NCBI GenBank assembly: GCA_036873755.1
Contig: JAVTVY010025384.1
Coordinates: forward strand, 1-64,000
Origin: Hanleya hanleyi
Lineage: Eukaryota > Mollusca > Polyplacophora > Lepidopleurida > Hanleyidae
Length of the DNA stretch: 64,000 nt
Reading direction: 5' to 3'
Below the pieces are notes generated by a model. That model searched no databases. It was given only the letters and a program-made list of their open reading frames with translations, and was not told where the DNA came from. Shown one piece after another: positions 10,229 to 22,136 of the stretch. How positions within the stretch are numbered: position 1 is the stretch's first letter; the number at the start of each line of letters is the position of its first letter. The translations under genes and the position numbers were made by a program.

Positions 10229-10272
10229 ACATCCGGGTGAAATGAGGCTCGATTCCCGTTAACACTACTACT
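10229..10272. repeat. Polinton right terminus with ACATCCGGGT motif
   Basis: ACATCCGGGT (10,229-10,238) sits about 35 bp inside the terminal CTACTACT (10,265-10,272). Both motifs recur in the 30-42 kb palindrome: ACATCCGG-type motifs flank its centre and AGTAGTAG/CTACTACT forms its outer ends. The opposite end of this element is outside the window, so the full terminal inverted repeat cannot be measured. Confidence 0.65.
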
Positions 10273-11219
10273 AATAGCTACAAAGATCTGGAGCTGATTT
10301 AAGGAGTTGCTAAGACGGAAATGAAGGACTATATTTAATTATAGGAGTTATCTCCCTTCGTTGAAATTACCATGAAATGTTTTGAACCACCTTTTCGCTC
10401 TCAAATGATGGATTTCGACTCTGAATTAAAACAATGACATATTGAACCTCACGTAAAAAGAGGATTAAACCTAACAGAAATGTCTTAGAGAGGTCAATTA
10501 GCCAAATGGTAAGAGAAATCAAAGTAATGAAACACGAAAAAGGTCAATTTCAGTAATCTCAGATATAATATCACGGATATAATCTCAGATATAATATAAC
10601 GGAATACCTGATATACCATCTTGGTTTACCTAGGTTAGAATTGTATACCTGTATTTGTCGTCTAGTTATGTGGAAATAAAGATACACGGATTATCGCCAA
10701 AAATATCCAAACATTGCCTATTCAGCTCATGGTAAATCAGTTTAGAATTTTAAATAATCGCGAGAATAAACAACCAGGAAAGTATCTACCATTATCAACA
10801 ACGTACACCCAGAAGAACATTGTAATTGTTTTCAATAAGGAAACATTCGAAGCGGGCATATTGCTACTCAATTTGGTAAAGTTAATAAAATGCGTACTTT
10901 ACTGGACAAAATATGTTACACATGTACATACCTTTCGATAAAATAACTGTTTTGTATGCAAAAAGAAAACATCTCTCTCAACGACTATGAGAGAATCCGT
11001 TTTCAAAAATAAAAAAATAAAAATTAAATTCGCTGTTCCGGTCCATTGTTGCATATAATACGACTATACTATGAGGAAATCAAAAGTAATAACAATGGAG
11101 TACTGTGGAAAGTCTCAAGGATTGCAACTTTCCGAAGACTTTTAGTTCAGAAAGGCCACAACCTTGATTACTTGACGACATACATGTTAACTATGCGTGC
11201 ACTTCGAATGATTTATAAG
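10273..11219. other. No gene seen
   Basis: AT-rich sequence after the Polinton terminus. A 75-codon open stretch at 10,714-10,941 (+) has no recognisable domain and I do not call it. No repeat structure seen. Confidence 0.6.
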
Positions 11220-11615
11220 CTATAGTATCAGGGGTTTTTTAACTGTAGCCTTACCATATTCCATAACAAATATGGCCGATCCGGGAATATGAGTTATAGT
11301 TGTTTCTGTCGTGTTAACCGGAGAGGCATATAGCGTACAGGTCCCGATTGCCGGCCAGTATCGTCCGGTTGAACAAAAACTGTTTTCCACACAATTTGTC
11401 ACACAGAGTAGGTAACTACGAACGTCAGTGTGAGTGGTCAAAGTTTCACAGAGAAGCGGAGGACTACCAACGTCAATAATCCGGGCCAGATATTGCGTGA
11501 ATTTATCTACTGGATTTTCTTGCGTCATTAGTACGACAGAAGCAACGCAAACCACTATAAAAATAAGACGTGCATCGACTGCCATTTTCTTCTGATATGA
11601 AGGCTTTCTCCTCAA
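11220..11615 (-). CDS. Small secreted protein with PAN/apple-like cysteine pattern (hypothetical)
   Basis: ORF on the minus strand ending at 11,220. The likelier start is the second Met (codon at 11,585-11,583, MAVDARLIF) because it begins a clean signal peptide (hydrophobic core IFIVVCVASVVLM). The mature part has six cysteines, including LLCVTNCVENSFC and IGTCTLY, resembling a PAN/apple adhesion fold (a C..C...C core and a late C before a Tyr). A TATA-like element (catataaag) lies just upstream near 11,622-11,630. No intron is needed in the ORF, but a further exon could exist. Family assignment is tentative; the signal peptide and cysteine density argue it is real. Confidence 0.5.
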   Translation of the reverse strand: MRRKPSYQKKMAVDARLIFIVVCVASVVLMTQENPVDKFTQYLARIIDVGSPPLLCETLTTHTDVRSYLLCVTNCVENSFCSTGRYWPAIGTCTLYASPVNTTETTITHIPGSAIFVMEYGKATVKKPLIL

Positions 11616-13529
11616 GAAGCAAACTTTATATGTTCATCATCTTGCATCGGCGTCAATAAAATTACCAACCAACCCAAGACATGAATAAATCATTAAAGGC
11701 AAATCTATCGTATAATAATGCGTGATCTGGAAGGTTCACAGACAATTTTACATGCTATACTGCTGTGGGTCAATAATGTAGATAATCCAATAATGGATTG
11801 AGATGCTATGAATAGTGGTTCTATGGCTAGCCACAAGTGTTCCCATCAATATGCTTTCGTTTGAGTTGGTTAGAGAAGTTGATATAATATTACGCACAAT
11901 AAATAGTATTGAACTTATCGTGGTCGATACCTGTCATGTCGTACTGTCGAGTTATTTTAACTATACTAGGGCGATGGTACGATGACACGATAGTACAATG
12001 CGACGTTACAATGGGACTATGCGATAGTACGAAATATATTCCCAATGTATCAAGCTCAGAAAAGTATTTATTGAGCATATCAATTTTCTTTATCTAATAT
12101 CGCCACAATAACTTTTTACCTAAACGGAAATCTTTGAGAATAAGTACATACAAACTATATTTATTAGTTCCTAAATGCTACTGAAAAATCTGAAGTGACT
12201 TGTGCACCAAAAATTGAAAGTTCAAAATAATTTCAAAGGGTCTTTTTCGAATCAATATTTTCTGTTGCCTAAAACTGCACCAAGAAAGCCCTAATAATAC
12301 ATGTGAGACATTTCAGCTCAATTGATTTGTTTATTTGGAGATATTTCAAATTTTCTGTAGAAAAATAACTGTTGTTGTTATTATCTGATATGTTTCTGGT
12401 CGAAGGCACCCGAAGAAATAGTCTCCCCATATTAAGTGACTATACATGTTGAATACTTGTGATAAACCTTGAATGGGAAGGTTCTATCTAACCTCGGCAA
12501 GTATTCAATACTTCCAGGATCATGGCACTATAGGCGTGGGCATTATATGACAGCAGAAATGTCTCTGTATTTCGGTTGCTACCCTCATGAATGAGGCAAC
12601 ACTGGGGAAGGCAAACGAAAAGCAAGAACGGAAGCATGTCGCAAAAAAAAGAAAGAAAAAAAATAACCATCAAAGCTATGCTCTCAAATTTCTAATGGAC
12701 TATATTCCTTCTGCGGTATATCTAAGGTCAGCTTTTGGGATTTTATGGCAAACTTGTCATTGCTAATGTTGAGGACTTCAGCGACAATTTCATCTCATAA
12801 TTTTGACAACCTGGAGTGTAAACTATTATTTTATCTGGGGTTTTTTATGCAACTATATTCCTTACAACAGCGACACACATGTTTGAATGAACGTTGCATA
12901 ATATCAACTTGACAGAGGGCCAGTTTATCAGTTTGAAGAAGCCATGAATACCCCATCACTTACAAAATGTGCCAAATTCGGAACGTTTCGAATATCGGAA
13001 ATAAAATTGGCAAACCTATCGCCGAATGAGTTGGAATCATGGAAGTGCCATCATATTTATCCACATCAACCAAGTCAATGGTGGATTTCATTTTGACACG
13101 GATGTGGTATAGCGTGATATAGAATATCGCGTTACAGAAGTGCCAAGGATACTGTGTGAAACAAACTGATGAAACTTAAGAATGATGTTGGGTAACAGAA
13201 AACAGGACAATTTGGGTGTAAGCTCTACGCAGGTTGATAGGCTGCCAGTTCTGAGCTTTGAAGGAGCAGTTACTCTGACTCCGTATTGTCAGTGGACATT
13301 TTGGTAATCGTACACGTACGAGACCCTTGCAATATCCGAGTATTGGTTCGGTGTGAAAGACGTCCCAGCGGTACATTAGTACACAACAAATACCTCTATG
13401 TCGGTTGTAAACCCAGCAACATTCCGATGTGATGCAACAGTGCTAGATATTTGATTCAGGGAAACCAATACTTGGGCCTACTCAGAAACTTTAACCCGTC
13501 ATCGTACAGTATGGCGCCCGAGGATGGCC
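11616..13529. other. No gene seen
   Basis: AT-rich sequence without long ORFs, recognisable domains or clear tandem structure. The near-mirror pair of short ORFs around 11,890-12,097 lies on low-complexity 'tagtacgatg' sequence and is not supported as coding. Confidence 0.6.
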
Positions 13530-13945
13530 TTGGCTTGAGCGCCTATATGGCTGAATGAAGCAGAGCTCAGGTGTGCTCAGATTGAGAAAGATTTTCTCGC
13601 GTTAGTTTTCTCGTTGAAAAAAATTAATAGATACGTATATATAGTTGTAGTTTGGGAAGTAGAACAGTATATATATATATACTGAAAAGCATATAGCGCC
13701 ATATGCGAAATTTAAGATTTAATAAAATATTTCCAGGTACACTCCAAGAGAACAGGTATCTCTTGTGTCTTTGGGTTTAAAGGTTTTTTTAACCAGGCCA
13801 CAAATTAGTGATCTCAACACGGAGTGAGACATTGTTATATGCCTTTAAGCGTGTGGTTTCGTTTGCAGAGTTACGGTTATGAAATCGTGTTCAAACCCAG
13901 CGTGAAGTTGTTAGTCGAGGATACTGAGTCGCACAGTTTCACAAA
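13530..13945 (+). pseudogene. Ty3/gypsy retrotransposon relic (RNase H end)
   Basis: Two short stretches read as Ty3/gypsy RNase H. Around 13,578-13,634 the translation is QIEKDFLALVFSLKKI, the 'iEKelLA' helix. Around 13,845-13,940 it is FRLQSYGYEIVFKP ... DTESH, the motif preceding the final Asp of the domain. They are in different frames and separated by a (TA)n-rich insert near 13,670. No LTR or other domain is visible. A decayed fragment. Confidence 0.6.
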
Positions 13946-15199
13946 ATATCACCATCAAGTCTATCGAGAATTCCAGCAGATCCACAGGCATTTGATAAGG
14001 ATCGATAGTGGCCCACGGCTATTCATTTATCGATAAATGAATCATAAGTTACCTTCGTGAAGGTTTAAAAACAAGTAAAATGATAATATTCACTATTGTT
14101 TGGCGAGAGGTATAATTTAGCAACACAACTAATGATGGAGGCGAAGACTTGCTATGTATTGGTGCGTACAGTGTTTACCAGTGGAGGATAACTGATGCTG
14201 AGAAAGATACAGAAATACGTGTGAGAAATATTTTACCACTGTGTGACAACATACTCCAGACTCGCGCGCTGTACGGTGGAGAGGTTGTCAACGGGACTGT
14301 AAGTGCAGATATGACGTTGATCCTGCATTTCACTTAATCTAGTCTCTCCACAGTACAGCGCACCAACCTGGAGTACATTGTCACACAGTTATTATATCTT
14401 GAACACAGCGTCATCATGCTACGGCCCTTCAAAACTCCGCAACAGGAAATTATATGCAATACCACTGGTCTATGTGAGAAACATCCAGTATGTAACTGAG
14501 AATATTTTTCAAACACCAGGCTTATTACAGAGTATTCCACATAATCATCTCTATCCTGACGTAACACAGCTCTGTTATTAGAGATTATACTGCACAAAAG
14601 CCTTCTAAAGAGTTCACAAGTTGTGCACAATGGCACCTACAGAGCACCATAAATGTTTATGTGAACACGAATGAAATTGATGAGCAAACCTTCATGTCAA
14701 ATAGGAACCAATCGATCGCCAACGATCAGCAATAGATTGATTGTGAAATTGAGCAATTGTGGGACTATCAAATGTACATTTTATGCAGACGACTAAATAC
14801 AGTACGATAATTTAATAATCGTGTACTTAAAATCTGGCTCGATTAATTTTACAGCTTCATATAATACAAACATCATGGCAGTGGACGGATATGATTTGCG
14901 AATTAGCACTATGAGGGATGCAATTGCTTTATCAACACAGTTATATAACTCCACAATGACTAGATAACTCTTAATAACTAACAACAAAACTCAATTGTCG
15001 CATGGTAAACTTACCCCCACCCCCACCCCCCCAAGAATTGGGATTATATTACTGGGTTTTTTTTAATCGATTCCACCCATCTTAGTGCTAATTCGCAAAT
15101 CAGTGATGGATCCGCCTAATATAGAATATCTACGCTCGCGCAAGATGTGCTCGCTGAGGTAACAAATCTGCAACAACAAGTGAAAACTCTTTTGTCCAA
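13946..15199. other. No gene seen; contains one imperfect inverted repeat
   Basis: AT-rich sequence. Arms at 14,238-14,284 and 14,343-14,388 (sharing ccactgtgtgacaa and gcgctgta as inverse complements) form an imperfect hairpin of about 46 bp per arm, possibly a MITE relic. No coding signal. Confidence 0.55.
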
Positions 15200-16800
15200 A
15201 CACCAAAGGTTTTTAGTGCATGATAAGTCGACATTGGGTGCTGCAATGAGGTGACTCACTGTATCCTGTTGGAGGATAATGTGCCTGTTCGAGTACCCCA
15301 TCGGCGTGTTCCCCTTCAACAATGGAGAGCGGTACGAGACTATTTGAAGCAAGCATTCGACAAGGAGTCATCAGGTAATCTAAGAGTCCTTTTGCGTCCC
15401 CAGTCGTCTTAGTCAGAAAAGACAATGGCTTACGTCTGTATATAGACCACCGAGCCCTGAACCGGAAGATCACCAAGGATGCTTATCCGCTCATTAGAAT
15501 AGAGGAGGCTCTACAGTTGTTACGGAGAGTGAAGTGTGCCAGTTGCACCAGAGGAGAGTTTTTAAAGTAGGCACCTGGAGATTGTATGAGCTTTTACGCA
15601 TACCATTTTTCTCACCTCTTGCATATCGCTCCAATTTTGGTTATGTAACGCGCCAGTGCCATTCGTGCGCCTCATGGATGAAGTACTCGGCGACAAAAAC
15701 TGTCCAAAAATCCAAATTTACCTTGATGACATACTGATTTTCGGTACAACCTTTGGATGAACCCTCAGCAGGCTGGGCATGGTGATGATATGGCTAGTGA
15801 AATACAACCGCAAAGTGAAACTCCAAAAGTGTCATCTATTCACGGAGAAATTGCGCTAACTTGGTCATGTCATTGAGGAAGACGGTATCTCGTCAGATTC
15901 GGACAAAACAAATGCTGTAAGTGAATATAATAGTCGGAACTCCGTGGGTTCTTAAGACTAGCGGGCTATTACCATCGTTTTGGTCCGGGATATGCCAAAG
16001 TAGCTCAACCTCTCCATGTACTGTTCACTAGAGCCAAGGCGAAGAGAAGCGGCAAAGTCAGAGTCAAGTTGGGCCACGCATCTTGCTCAGTACCAGTTCA
16101 AAATTAAGCACCGCTCTGGGAGAAGCAACAGAAACGCTGATACATTAAGCAGTAAAGACGAGCACTGTGAAGAATGCCAGATGAACCAACCCTCTTCTGC
16201 CACAAATGTCGACCCAGGTTCCGACTGAAATTAGATAGCAGTTCCGCGAGGCTGAGGTATGACCGAAGGAAGTGTGTGTGTTCAGCTTTCCCTACAATCG
16301 TGCCATCTGTGATGGATTAACTTCAGTGACTGCCGAGCTGAGCAAGGAACCGAAGTCAGTGCGGAATCTCCTCCACCCGTGATCTTACTGGGTCATGGAT
16401 CTTTCTCTGCGACTGAAAGAAGCTTTCCATTTGGCTTCATCAAAGACAAAAAGGGAGGTACTGAGATATCAGAAGCTACACGATCGGCGGGCACAGGAGA
16501 CAAGCCTGCCCATTGCTGCTCGGGTCTTCATACGCGATAGAAGTCACCGAGATCGACACAAAATACAAGACGTATGGTGTCACACTCCATACCGTATAAT
16601 AGGACGCCCGTCTACGTAGTTGAACTCCTCCAGCATCAAAGACTCTGCAGCGGACCGAGTTCCTGGATACAAGGGTCCTTGTCAGGGACCTACACCCAAG
16701 TGTTAAACCGGACTCGTGCAAGGAACCATCATCCACCAGAGCCTGATGCAATCCCAGATGACGATACTGAAGACGATAAGCTATCATCATATCTCAGGGC
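15200..16800 (+). pseudogene. Ty3/gypsy retrotransposon pol relic (RT, RNase H, integrase end)
   Basis: A degenerate pol gene on + with no long ORF. Near 15,400-15,520 one frame reads SPVVLVRK... RLYIDHRALNRK..., the fingers/palm start of Ty3/gypsy reverse transcriptase. The catalytic YLDD lies at 15,719-15,730 within QIYLDDILIFG. The RNase H C-terminus (AQYQFKIKHRSGRSNRNADTLS) is in the frame of 16,016-16,228. The integrase C-terminal region (YQKLHDRRAQ ... PYRIIG) is at about 16,460-16,610. The central integrase core is missing or unrecognisable and no LTRs were seen. Numerous frameshifts make it inactive. Confidence 0.8.
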
Positions 16801-16898
16801 ATGGATTCTGGAGAGCAAGATAACGTGGCTGCACCCGTGTTACCAGAAGATTTACCTTCAGACTCCAGACCGCCAGATGAAGTGAGTGTTACGACGCA

Positions 16899-17324
16899 GT
16901 GAAGGATATATATCCACCTTCACTGGATTTGAAGGAAACTACAGATAGCCCTACAGGCACATCTTATTTAGATCTCTACCTCTATAAAAATGAAGCGGGC
17001 ATTCTCTCTCGTCGACTTTATGACAAAAGAGATGATTACAATTTCGACATCGTAAACTATCCCTTTCTGGACAGTAATATTCCAGTGGGACCTGCATATG
17101 GCGTATACATATCTCGCTTAGTAGCATTTGCTAGATCCTGTGTTAAATGTGATGATTTTAATCAACGTCACAAAACATTGTTGCAGAAACTTATAAAACA
17201 GGGCTATTCCACCAAGCGCCTCCACTCAAAGTTTCTCAAATTTGGCGATACATATCGCATGCTGATAGCAAAATACGAACGTAGCGTGCAAGATCTATGG
17301 GCTACGTTTCGTAACTGTGTCTAA
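16899..17324 (+). pseudogene. Retroelement reverse-transcriptase C-terminal fragment
   Basis: A 141-codon open stretch with the pattern YLDLYLY, YDKRDDYNFDIVNYPFL, GPAYGVYISRLVAFAR and LLQKLIKQGY. I associate this block with the C-terminal extension of retroelement reverse transcriptases common in marine invertebrates, possibly Penelope-like, though the clade is not secure. The upstream RT core is absent, so it is a 5'-truncated copy. The downstream block 17,463-17,713 recurs at 57.7 kb and may be its 3' untranslated region. Confidence 0.55.
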
Positions 17325-17462
17325 TTCCGCTTAACCCGGGGCTAGGGGCCGTATGAACCCATGTACTTCAAGATCCTCATGGTACTCATATGAACAGTCA
17401 CAATCAAAGCGTGACTGAGATACATCATTCTTTAGATGACGACTTTACAACGAATATTATGG

Positions 17463-17713
17463 ATTAAGAATACTGATCAGCGATACGGATTTGATATTTT
17501 TGGAACATCATGATGTCTTGCCGGCATCATTGAAAACTGTTGACCGCTTCTCTCTTGCAGGAAACAAGCCTATGTTTATGTATACTTTTGTCTTTTTGAA
17601 TTTGGTGCTAATACTGTTATATGGAAATGGAATAGGTCTTTGGATTATGGACGCGGATATTCTCTAATGGACGACGGCTGGATTATGAATGACGGACTAG
17701 ACGCTTGTAATTT
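17463..17713 (+). repeat. Dispersed repeat block, copy 1 (copy 2 at 57.7 kb)
   Basis: About 250 bp nearly identical to the reverse complement of 57,735-57,987 (shared segments include gatcagcgatacggatttg and ggattatggacgcggat). Its last ~25 bp (aatgacggactagacgctt) also recur at 51,246-51,268. It probably represents the 3' end of a retroelement. Confidence 0.75.
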
Positions 17714-20298
17714 ACCCCACTCACTCTTGTCCTGGATACAGAGGAACAACATGAATCGCCACGAAGGCCCGCAGAGGAATGTGAATCATGAACCTAGGTC
17801 AGCTCAGTTAGAGGTGTCGCATTGTGTACAGTCAGTAGATGCGAAGATCCTGGCAGAGATGAGTCTGACTAATGTTTTGTTGTCCAAGATTAATAAATGT
17901 GGGGTGGCTATAAATGTCTCTCAATAGTGCCAATAGGATGTCAGACTCCTGTCATGTTTACAGCCTAAGGGTGCACACTACAGCTCTGTAGGGACGGCCC
18001 CTACGTAAGAATGGCTCATTTACGGCAGGCAATTTTTACAAAAACTGGTACGTGAATGGTTTTTGTGTACGAGATAGTGAATTTCATTGAAATCGCAACT
18101 ACAGATTTTTCTGGAAAATGGGTCGAATATGACCAATTGTTTTACTTTTTAAGTGATTTCCAGAAAAATTGAAGCGATTTTAAGGGGATTTCAAGGGTTT
18201 CAATTTTTGCTACATAAATGGCATTTGCCCTGAAGTAATGGTGCAAGCATTCTCTTTCAGACGATATATGGATATAACATAATTGCGTTACAGATCATTT
18301 GACTTTTGGTGACCCGAGAGGGGGATGCCATTGTTTATTTCCAGCTGAACTGGTTAACTCTGGAGTGCACCATGAAGGGTATAGCTCCATCGCGGAGCGA
18401 AGATACACCATAATGTCAATTTGCTCAATCCTGCCCGAATAATTTCGTATGAAGCACTAACTTTGGCCTTAGTTTATTTACAGACCATGCACTCAATTAA
18501 AAGAATCCACAATATAAGAATTTTCTGTCTGCTACAAGGCGTATTAGTAGTTATACTTAAGTGGTTACATACTTAATGTATTGATCTATACAACAGTGTT
18601 GCTTGGATGCATTTTGCTTGATAATGAACTTGATAATGTGATGTCTAGCACTGTAATATCACTTGTCTTTATTCCATCATGTAAAAACCTGCCTGTGTCT
18701 TGTGTGCTGTCCTCAGTGTTTTATAGGGTGGATGAAGGGTGTCTGGTTCCATTCTGCTTCAAAGATTTTCTTCTAGTAGCAGGACGCAACTTGGCTGGGT
18801 GATGCTCAGTTCGTCGGGATATGACTGAAACAATATTGAAAGCTACGTTAAATCATATTCACTCACTCACTCACTCCCCCTGCACTGACATATAGTTTTT
18901 GTGACTGGTGCAATTAGGTGTTATAGCCACGAAACAAACTTGCCAGGAGTATGTTTTCAATACAAAACTACTCAACAGTCCGGAATAAATCGAAAAACTG
19001 TATATTATATGGGTTTTAATAATTATTTTTGAAGTTTATGATGCAGTTATTAAGTTCATCGTTGATAGTAGAGGCCAAAATTATATTCAATTTGGCTGCA
19101 ATGTAAGCTCGTTTTATGTTTTCCCTGTTTGTATCGCATCATTTAAAACCTGTACATAAATCGTAGTCTCTGTACAGCTGGTTAAATGTTGATTCTAGAG
19201 AGTGAAGAATTATTATCTAAAAAATCGGCTCTAGGCAGAAAAAGCCACCAAAAGAAAGATGAAGAAGGGGGAAAGTAATTGGCCTGATATCCCACAATAT
19301 GACGGATAACCAACGAGTGTTGTCTATCGCTAAACTTGGAAACACTCACAGGTAAACAAAAAGGGAAAAGAGGAATTTAGGTGCGCATCACAGTTTCGTA
19401 GAAATGGCCCCTCTCTAATGTCAAAATAAGGAAGATCGACCGTTCTTGACCACATGCTAATTCTTCATATGTTTATAGTTGCTGATATCTATAGTACCAT
19501 CCTGTTGGGTATCGTCAGACTTTCAAATAAACATATGCGATTCGATGGTTGGATTCGACTACAGACCGGCTGGGATCAGTGAGTAACGTGCCAATGGCCT
19601 CAGTTATGCCCCTTTGATGAGCTTGAAAATTATAGCTCATACGAATCCCATAATACGTGAGAAGAGTAGGCCCTTGACTTCTATCGAGCTTCAGGGCGTG
19701 ATTCACCGTCAATGAAGATATCTTTGTTCGGAAGTTCGTGGGTAACTAGGAGCTTGTTCCTTCCATCTCGTGCTTACCGATTGTCGTTTGACATGGTGCT
19801 TGTCCCAGAGGATAGCGTCTTCGCGTTATGCAAACGTCGCACATTTGACGTCACGAAACGCTAGTTGCACATGCTCAGTCGCCATCTGAGCCTGACGGGC
19901 CGACAGCGAAGAAAAATACATAGAGTTGAAGGCTCTAAAGCAGTGGAGGAATGTGACGAATTAAAGGGCCTTAACTCATGAAGGTTATTTGATAACGTGA
20001 AAAGAGACATCTTCTGCCAGGGTGCTTTGCGCTGCGCTCCATTTGCCCCTGTAGGAGTTTCGTCATTTTTTTTTTCAGGATATCGGATTTCAGGTTATCG
20101 AATATATTTGGTTTGAAGGTAGCTTTTTACAATTTTGTCATAGAACTATATGCTCGTCTATATACCAGCTTAAAATTAGAATCCCACATTTCCTTTCAAG
20201 CTCGCGGTATTGATAGCCATTGTTTATGGCCATAACATATTGTACAGAAGACACACAATACTTGGTGTTGGGTGAGAACTCAATTGCTTTTATTCAAG
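17714..20298. other. No gene seen; one SINE tail
   Basis: AT-rich sequence with no supported coding region. A SINE-like 3' tail (gatatgactgaaac ... cgttaaatcatattcactcactcactcact) is at about 18,795-18,882. The remaining ORFs here are short and show no domain. Confidence 0.55.
18795..18882 (+). repeat. SINE 3' tail ending in (CACT)n
   Basis: The pattern gatatgactgaaac, then cgttaaa, then cactcactcact matches the tails at 25,375-25,443 (+) and 43,330-43,400 (-), defining a shared SINE family. Only the tail is recognised here. Confidence 0.6.
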
Positions 20299-20324
20299 AA
20301 CAACAACAACAACAACAACAACAA
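20299..20324. repeat. (AAC)n microsatellite
   Basis: Eight or so consecutive caa/aac triplets. Confidence 0.9.
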
Positions 20325-20409
20325 GATAACAACCACGTGAGAGCTTAACCCAGAACGGGGCTTGTACATTGAAATGGTTCGAACTTAAGCACAGAACGGA
20401 GCTTGTACA

Positions 20410-20815
20410 ATGAAATTGTTTATTGCCAAGTCATACACGCGAATACGTCTCGGTCTTCGGTACTCGTCAAACATCGGCACCATAGTGGGTAGGTTTAATC
20501 CACGGCAACGATGATAGAGATAAAATAAGTACTGCGGTCCACATACGCTACTGCCCAGGCCTTACAACGCTTGACTGTTCCAACACCAGATCTGTGTGCC
20601 TTCGTCCATGAAAGATGTCTTATCGGGATGGATGGGTGGCAGGCCGTATGGGTCAAATTATTCGTCTTGCCATTCAATGTTCACCATTTCGATCCATCGG
20701 GTATGTCTAGCGAACGTATGAGGTGAGGTACACACGGTCTAGCGAGAAGTCGTCTCGGGCAAAGTCGGTAACCAAGGATCGCTCTCTAGCACGGCTGATA
20801 TCTGGTCGCTATCCA
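20410..20815 (-). pseudogene. Decayed Polinton protease fragment (second element)
   Basis: On the minus strand directly after the capsid relic: an adenain N-terminal pattern (AVLESDPWL near 20,790), then a His-region remnant (GEH, followed by a stop), then FDPYGLPPIHPD, then SSVCGPQYLF and YHRCRG with the nucleophile-position Cys retained, and MFDEY near 20,450. These pieces lie in different frames and carry stops, so the gene is dead. Order and strand (capsid then protease) match the complete Polinton at 1-10 kb. Confidence 0.78.
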
Positions 20816-20817
20816 GG

Positions 20818-21240
20818 TTAGGTGGAATAGTCGCAGAGAACGTGTCGGTTCTGGTCTACTGGAATGATGTTGTCGAATTCGGCGAAGCAAGTCACATTTA
20901 TAGGGCTGGGAAGGGGTGTCTCGAGGCCAGCCCCAAGTTGCCTGTTTTTGACGAGATTCAGCTGATGGTCTTTGTCTAAGGTTGGGGTGAAGTCGAAACA
21001 CGTGCAATACGGGTGTCACGTTTCGCCAAAGACATCTTTGCAGTTTACGGTGGTGAGCACCGGGGAGTCCTTGTCGCCGTCCTCAATTTTGTAAATGTTA
21101 ATGATGCTTTGCTCATTGGTTTCGGCCAGTGCGTCCTCCATAGTACAAGACCAGGCCAACTGGATGACTGACCATTCGTCCGCCATAGACACCACTTTCT
21201 CGAAGGCCGGCCATAGATCGGGTCTAAGGTGAAGACTCTG
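20818..21240 (-). pseudogene. Decayed Polinton major capsid C-terminus (second element)
   Basis: On the minus strand, a frame ending at TAA 20,820-20,818 reads FDFTPTLDKDHQLNL, then FAEFDNIIPVDQ and VLCDYS. These correspond one-to-one to FDLTPTLEHDHQLAL and YAEFDNVISVDQ in the capsid gene ending at 5,681. Upstream (to about 21,240) weaker similarity continues in shifted frames. It is a separate, older Polinton insertion of which only about 0.8 kb is recognisable. Confidence 0.8.
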
Positions 21241-21716
21241 ATGGGGTCATGGCAATGCCGTCGTGCTCATAGCTCAACACCCGTTTGAAGTTGTTCCACT
21301 CTTTACGGCGTCAGGTAACCGTATTCAATGTGGACTCAGAGCCTGACCAACGGACATCACGATCTTCCACAATGGGACCACCTCGGGTGTAAGGGGAAGG
21401 ACGGCTCTCAGGACTGGAGACATGGTTGATGAAATGAGGCACGATAAATGCACACGGTCACTGACCCTCAAAGGACATCGCACATTATTGCGGCCTTTTG
21501 GCCTCCTTTTCAGCTTGTACCAGTCCGATCATTACAAATCACGTGACTTCAGTGAGATTGGGTGGATTGCCAAATATCATACAAGCGCTGCCGCATGAGT
21601 AAGGCAACACTGTTCTCAGTCAGCGTTTCACATTAATCTGGCAAGAAAAATTGAAACTTCATTAATCTAAAAAAAATGATTCGTTACATGTTGATAGTGT
21701 TCATATTTTCACCAGC

Positions 21717-21743
<27 letters not shown>
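21717..21743. repeat. (TA)n microsatellite
   Basis: About 13 TA units. Confidence 0.95.
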
Positions 21744-21748
<5 letters not shown>

Positions 21749-21952
21749 CACGACGTGTACCACGAATATCAATGAAAACATAATATCATCCGACAATAAT
21801 GCGACATCTTCGAAGTCGATATTCCGTTTCCTACTTCTACCAACTTGATTCCTCATCCTGTCCAGTAATGTCGAGATTTCATCGGCATCCATGTCTGTGA
21901 AATGTCGACGCAGTGTCTTTACATCCACCGATTCGCCCATCTTGTTTCCCAT
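21743..21952 (-). CDS. Hypothetical small protein (about 70 aa), possible first exon
   Basis: Minus-strand ORF from ATG 21,952 (or the second Met at 21,940). The residues are charged and helix-rich (DADEISTLLDRMRNQVGRS... DFEDVALL) and look more protein-like than surrounding AT-rich ORFs. A good TATA box (ggttatataaagg, minus, 22,137-22,147) lies about 190 nt upstream. No domain recognised. The C-terminal hydrophobic run (MFSLIFVVHVVI) could be intron read-through. Low confidence. Confidence 0.3.
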
Positions 21953-22136
21953 CGAGATGTCTGGAGCAGCATCTCAACCGGTGGGAACCATCACATTTTG
22001 CCGCAAAAATAGAAAAGAAAATCCAATCGAGCCGAGGCTGGCTTCACCACATATCTACCCCTACTGCACTTGCAAGCAAAGAGTGCATGTATACCGTCGG
22101 TGACTTTTCGACTGACCATACCATTGTCGACTTCAC

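Larger units (their letters stand above)
1..10272. mobile_element. Polinton/Maverick (adintovirus-like) element, left end outside window
   Basis: A self-synthesising virus-like transposon. The gene set in order is integrase, Thr/Pro-rich ORF, packaging ATPase, small basic protein, conserved 256-aa ORF, penton-like protein, Gly/basic core-type protein, hexon-like major capsid protein and adenain-type protease, all on +. A family B DNA polymerase runs convergently on -. The right terminus is taken as 10,272, where the sequence ends ...CTACTACT; reading inward this is AGTAGTAG, matching the AG start known for Polinton ends. The six bases after it (aatagc, 10,273-10,278) would be the target duplication, but the left end is not in the window. 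Integrase, ATPase, penton, capsid, protease and polymerase all carry breaks, so this copy is inactive. Family assignment is firm from gene content; adintovirus versus Polinton naming is a matter of taxonomy. Confidence 0.93.
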
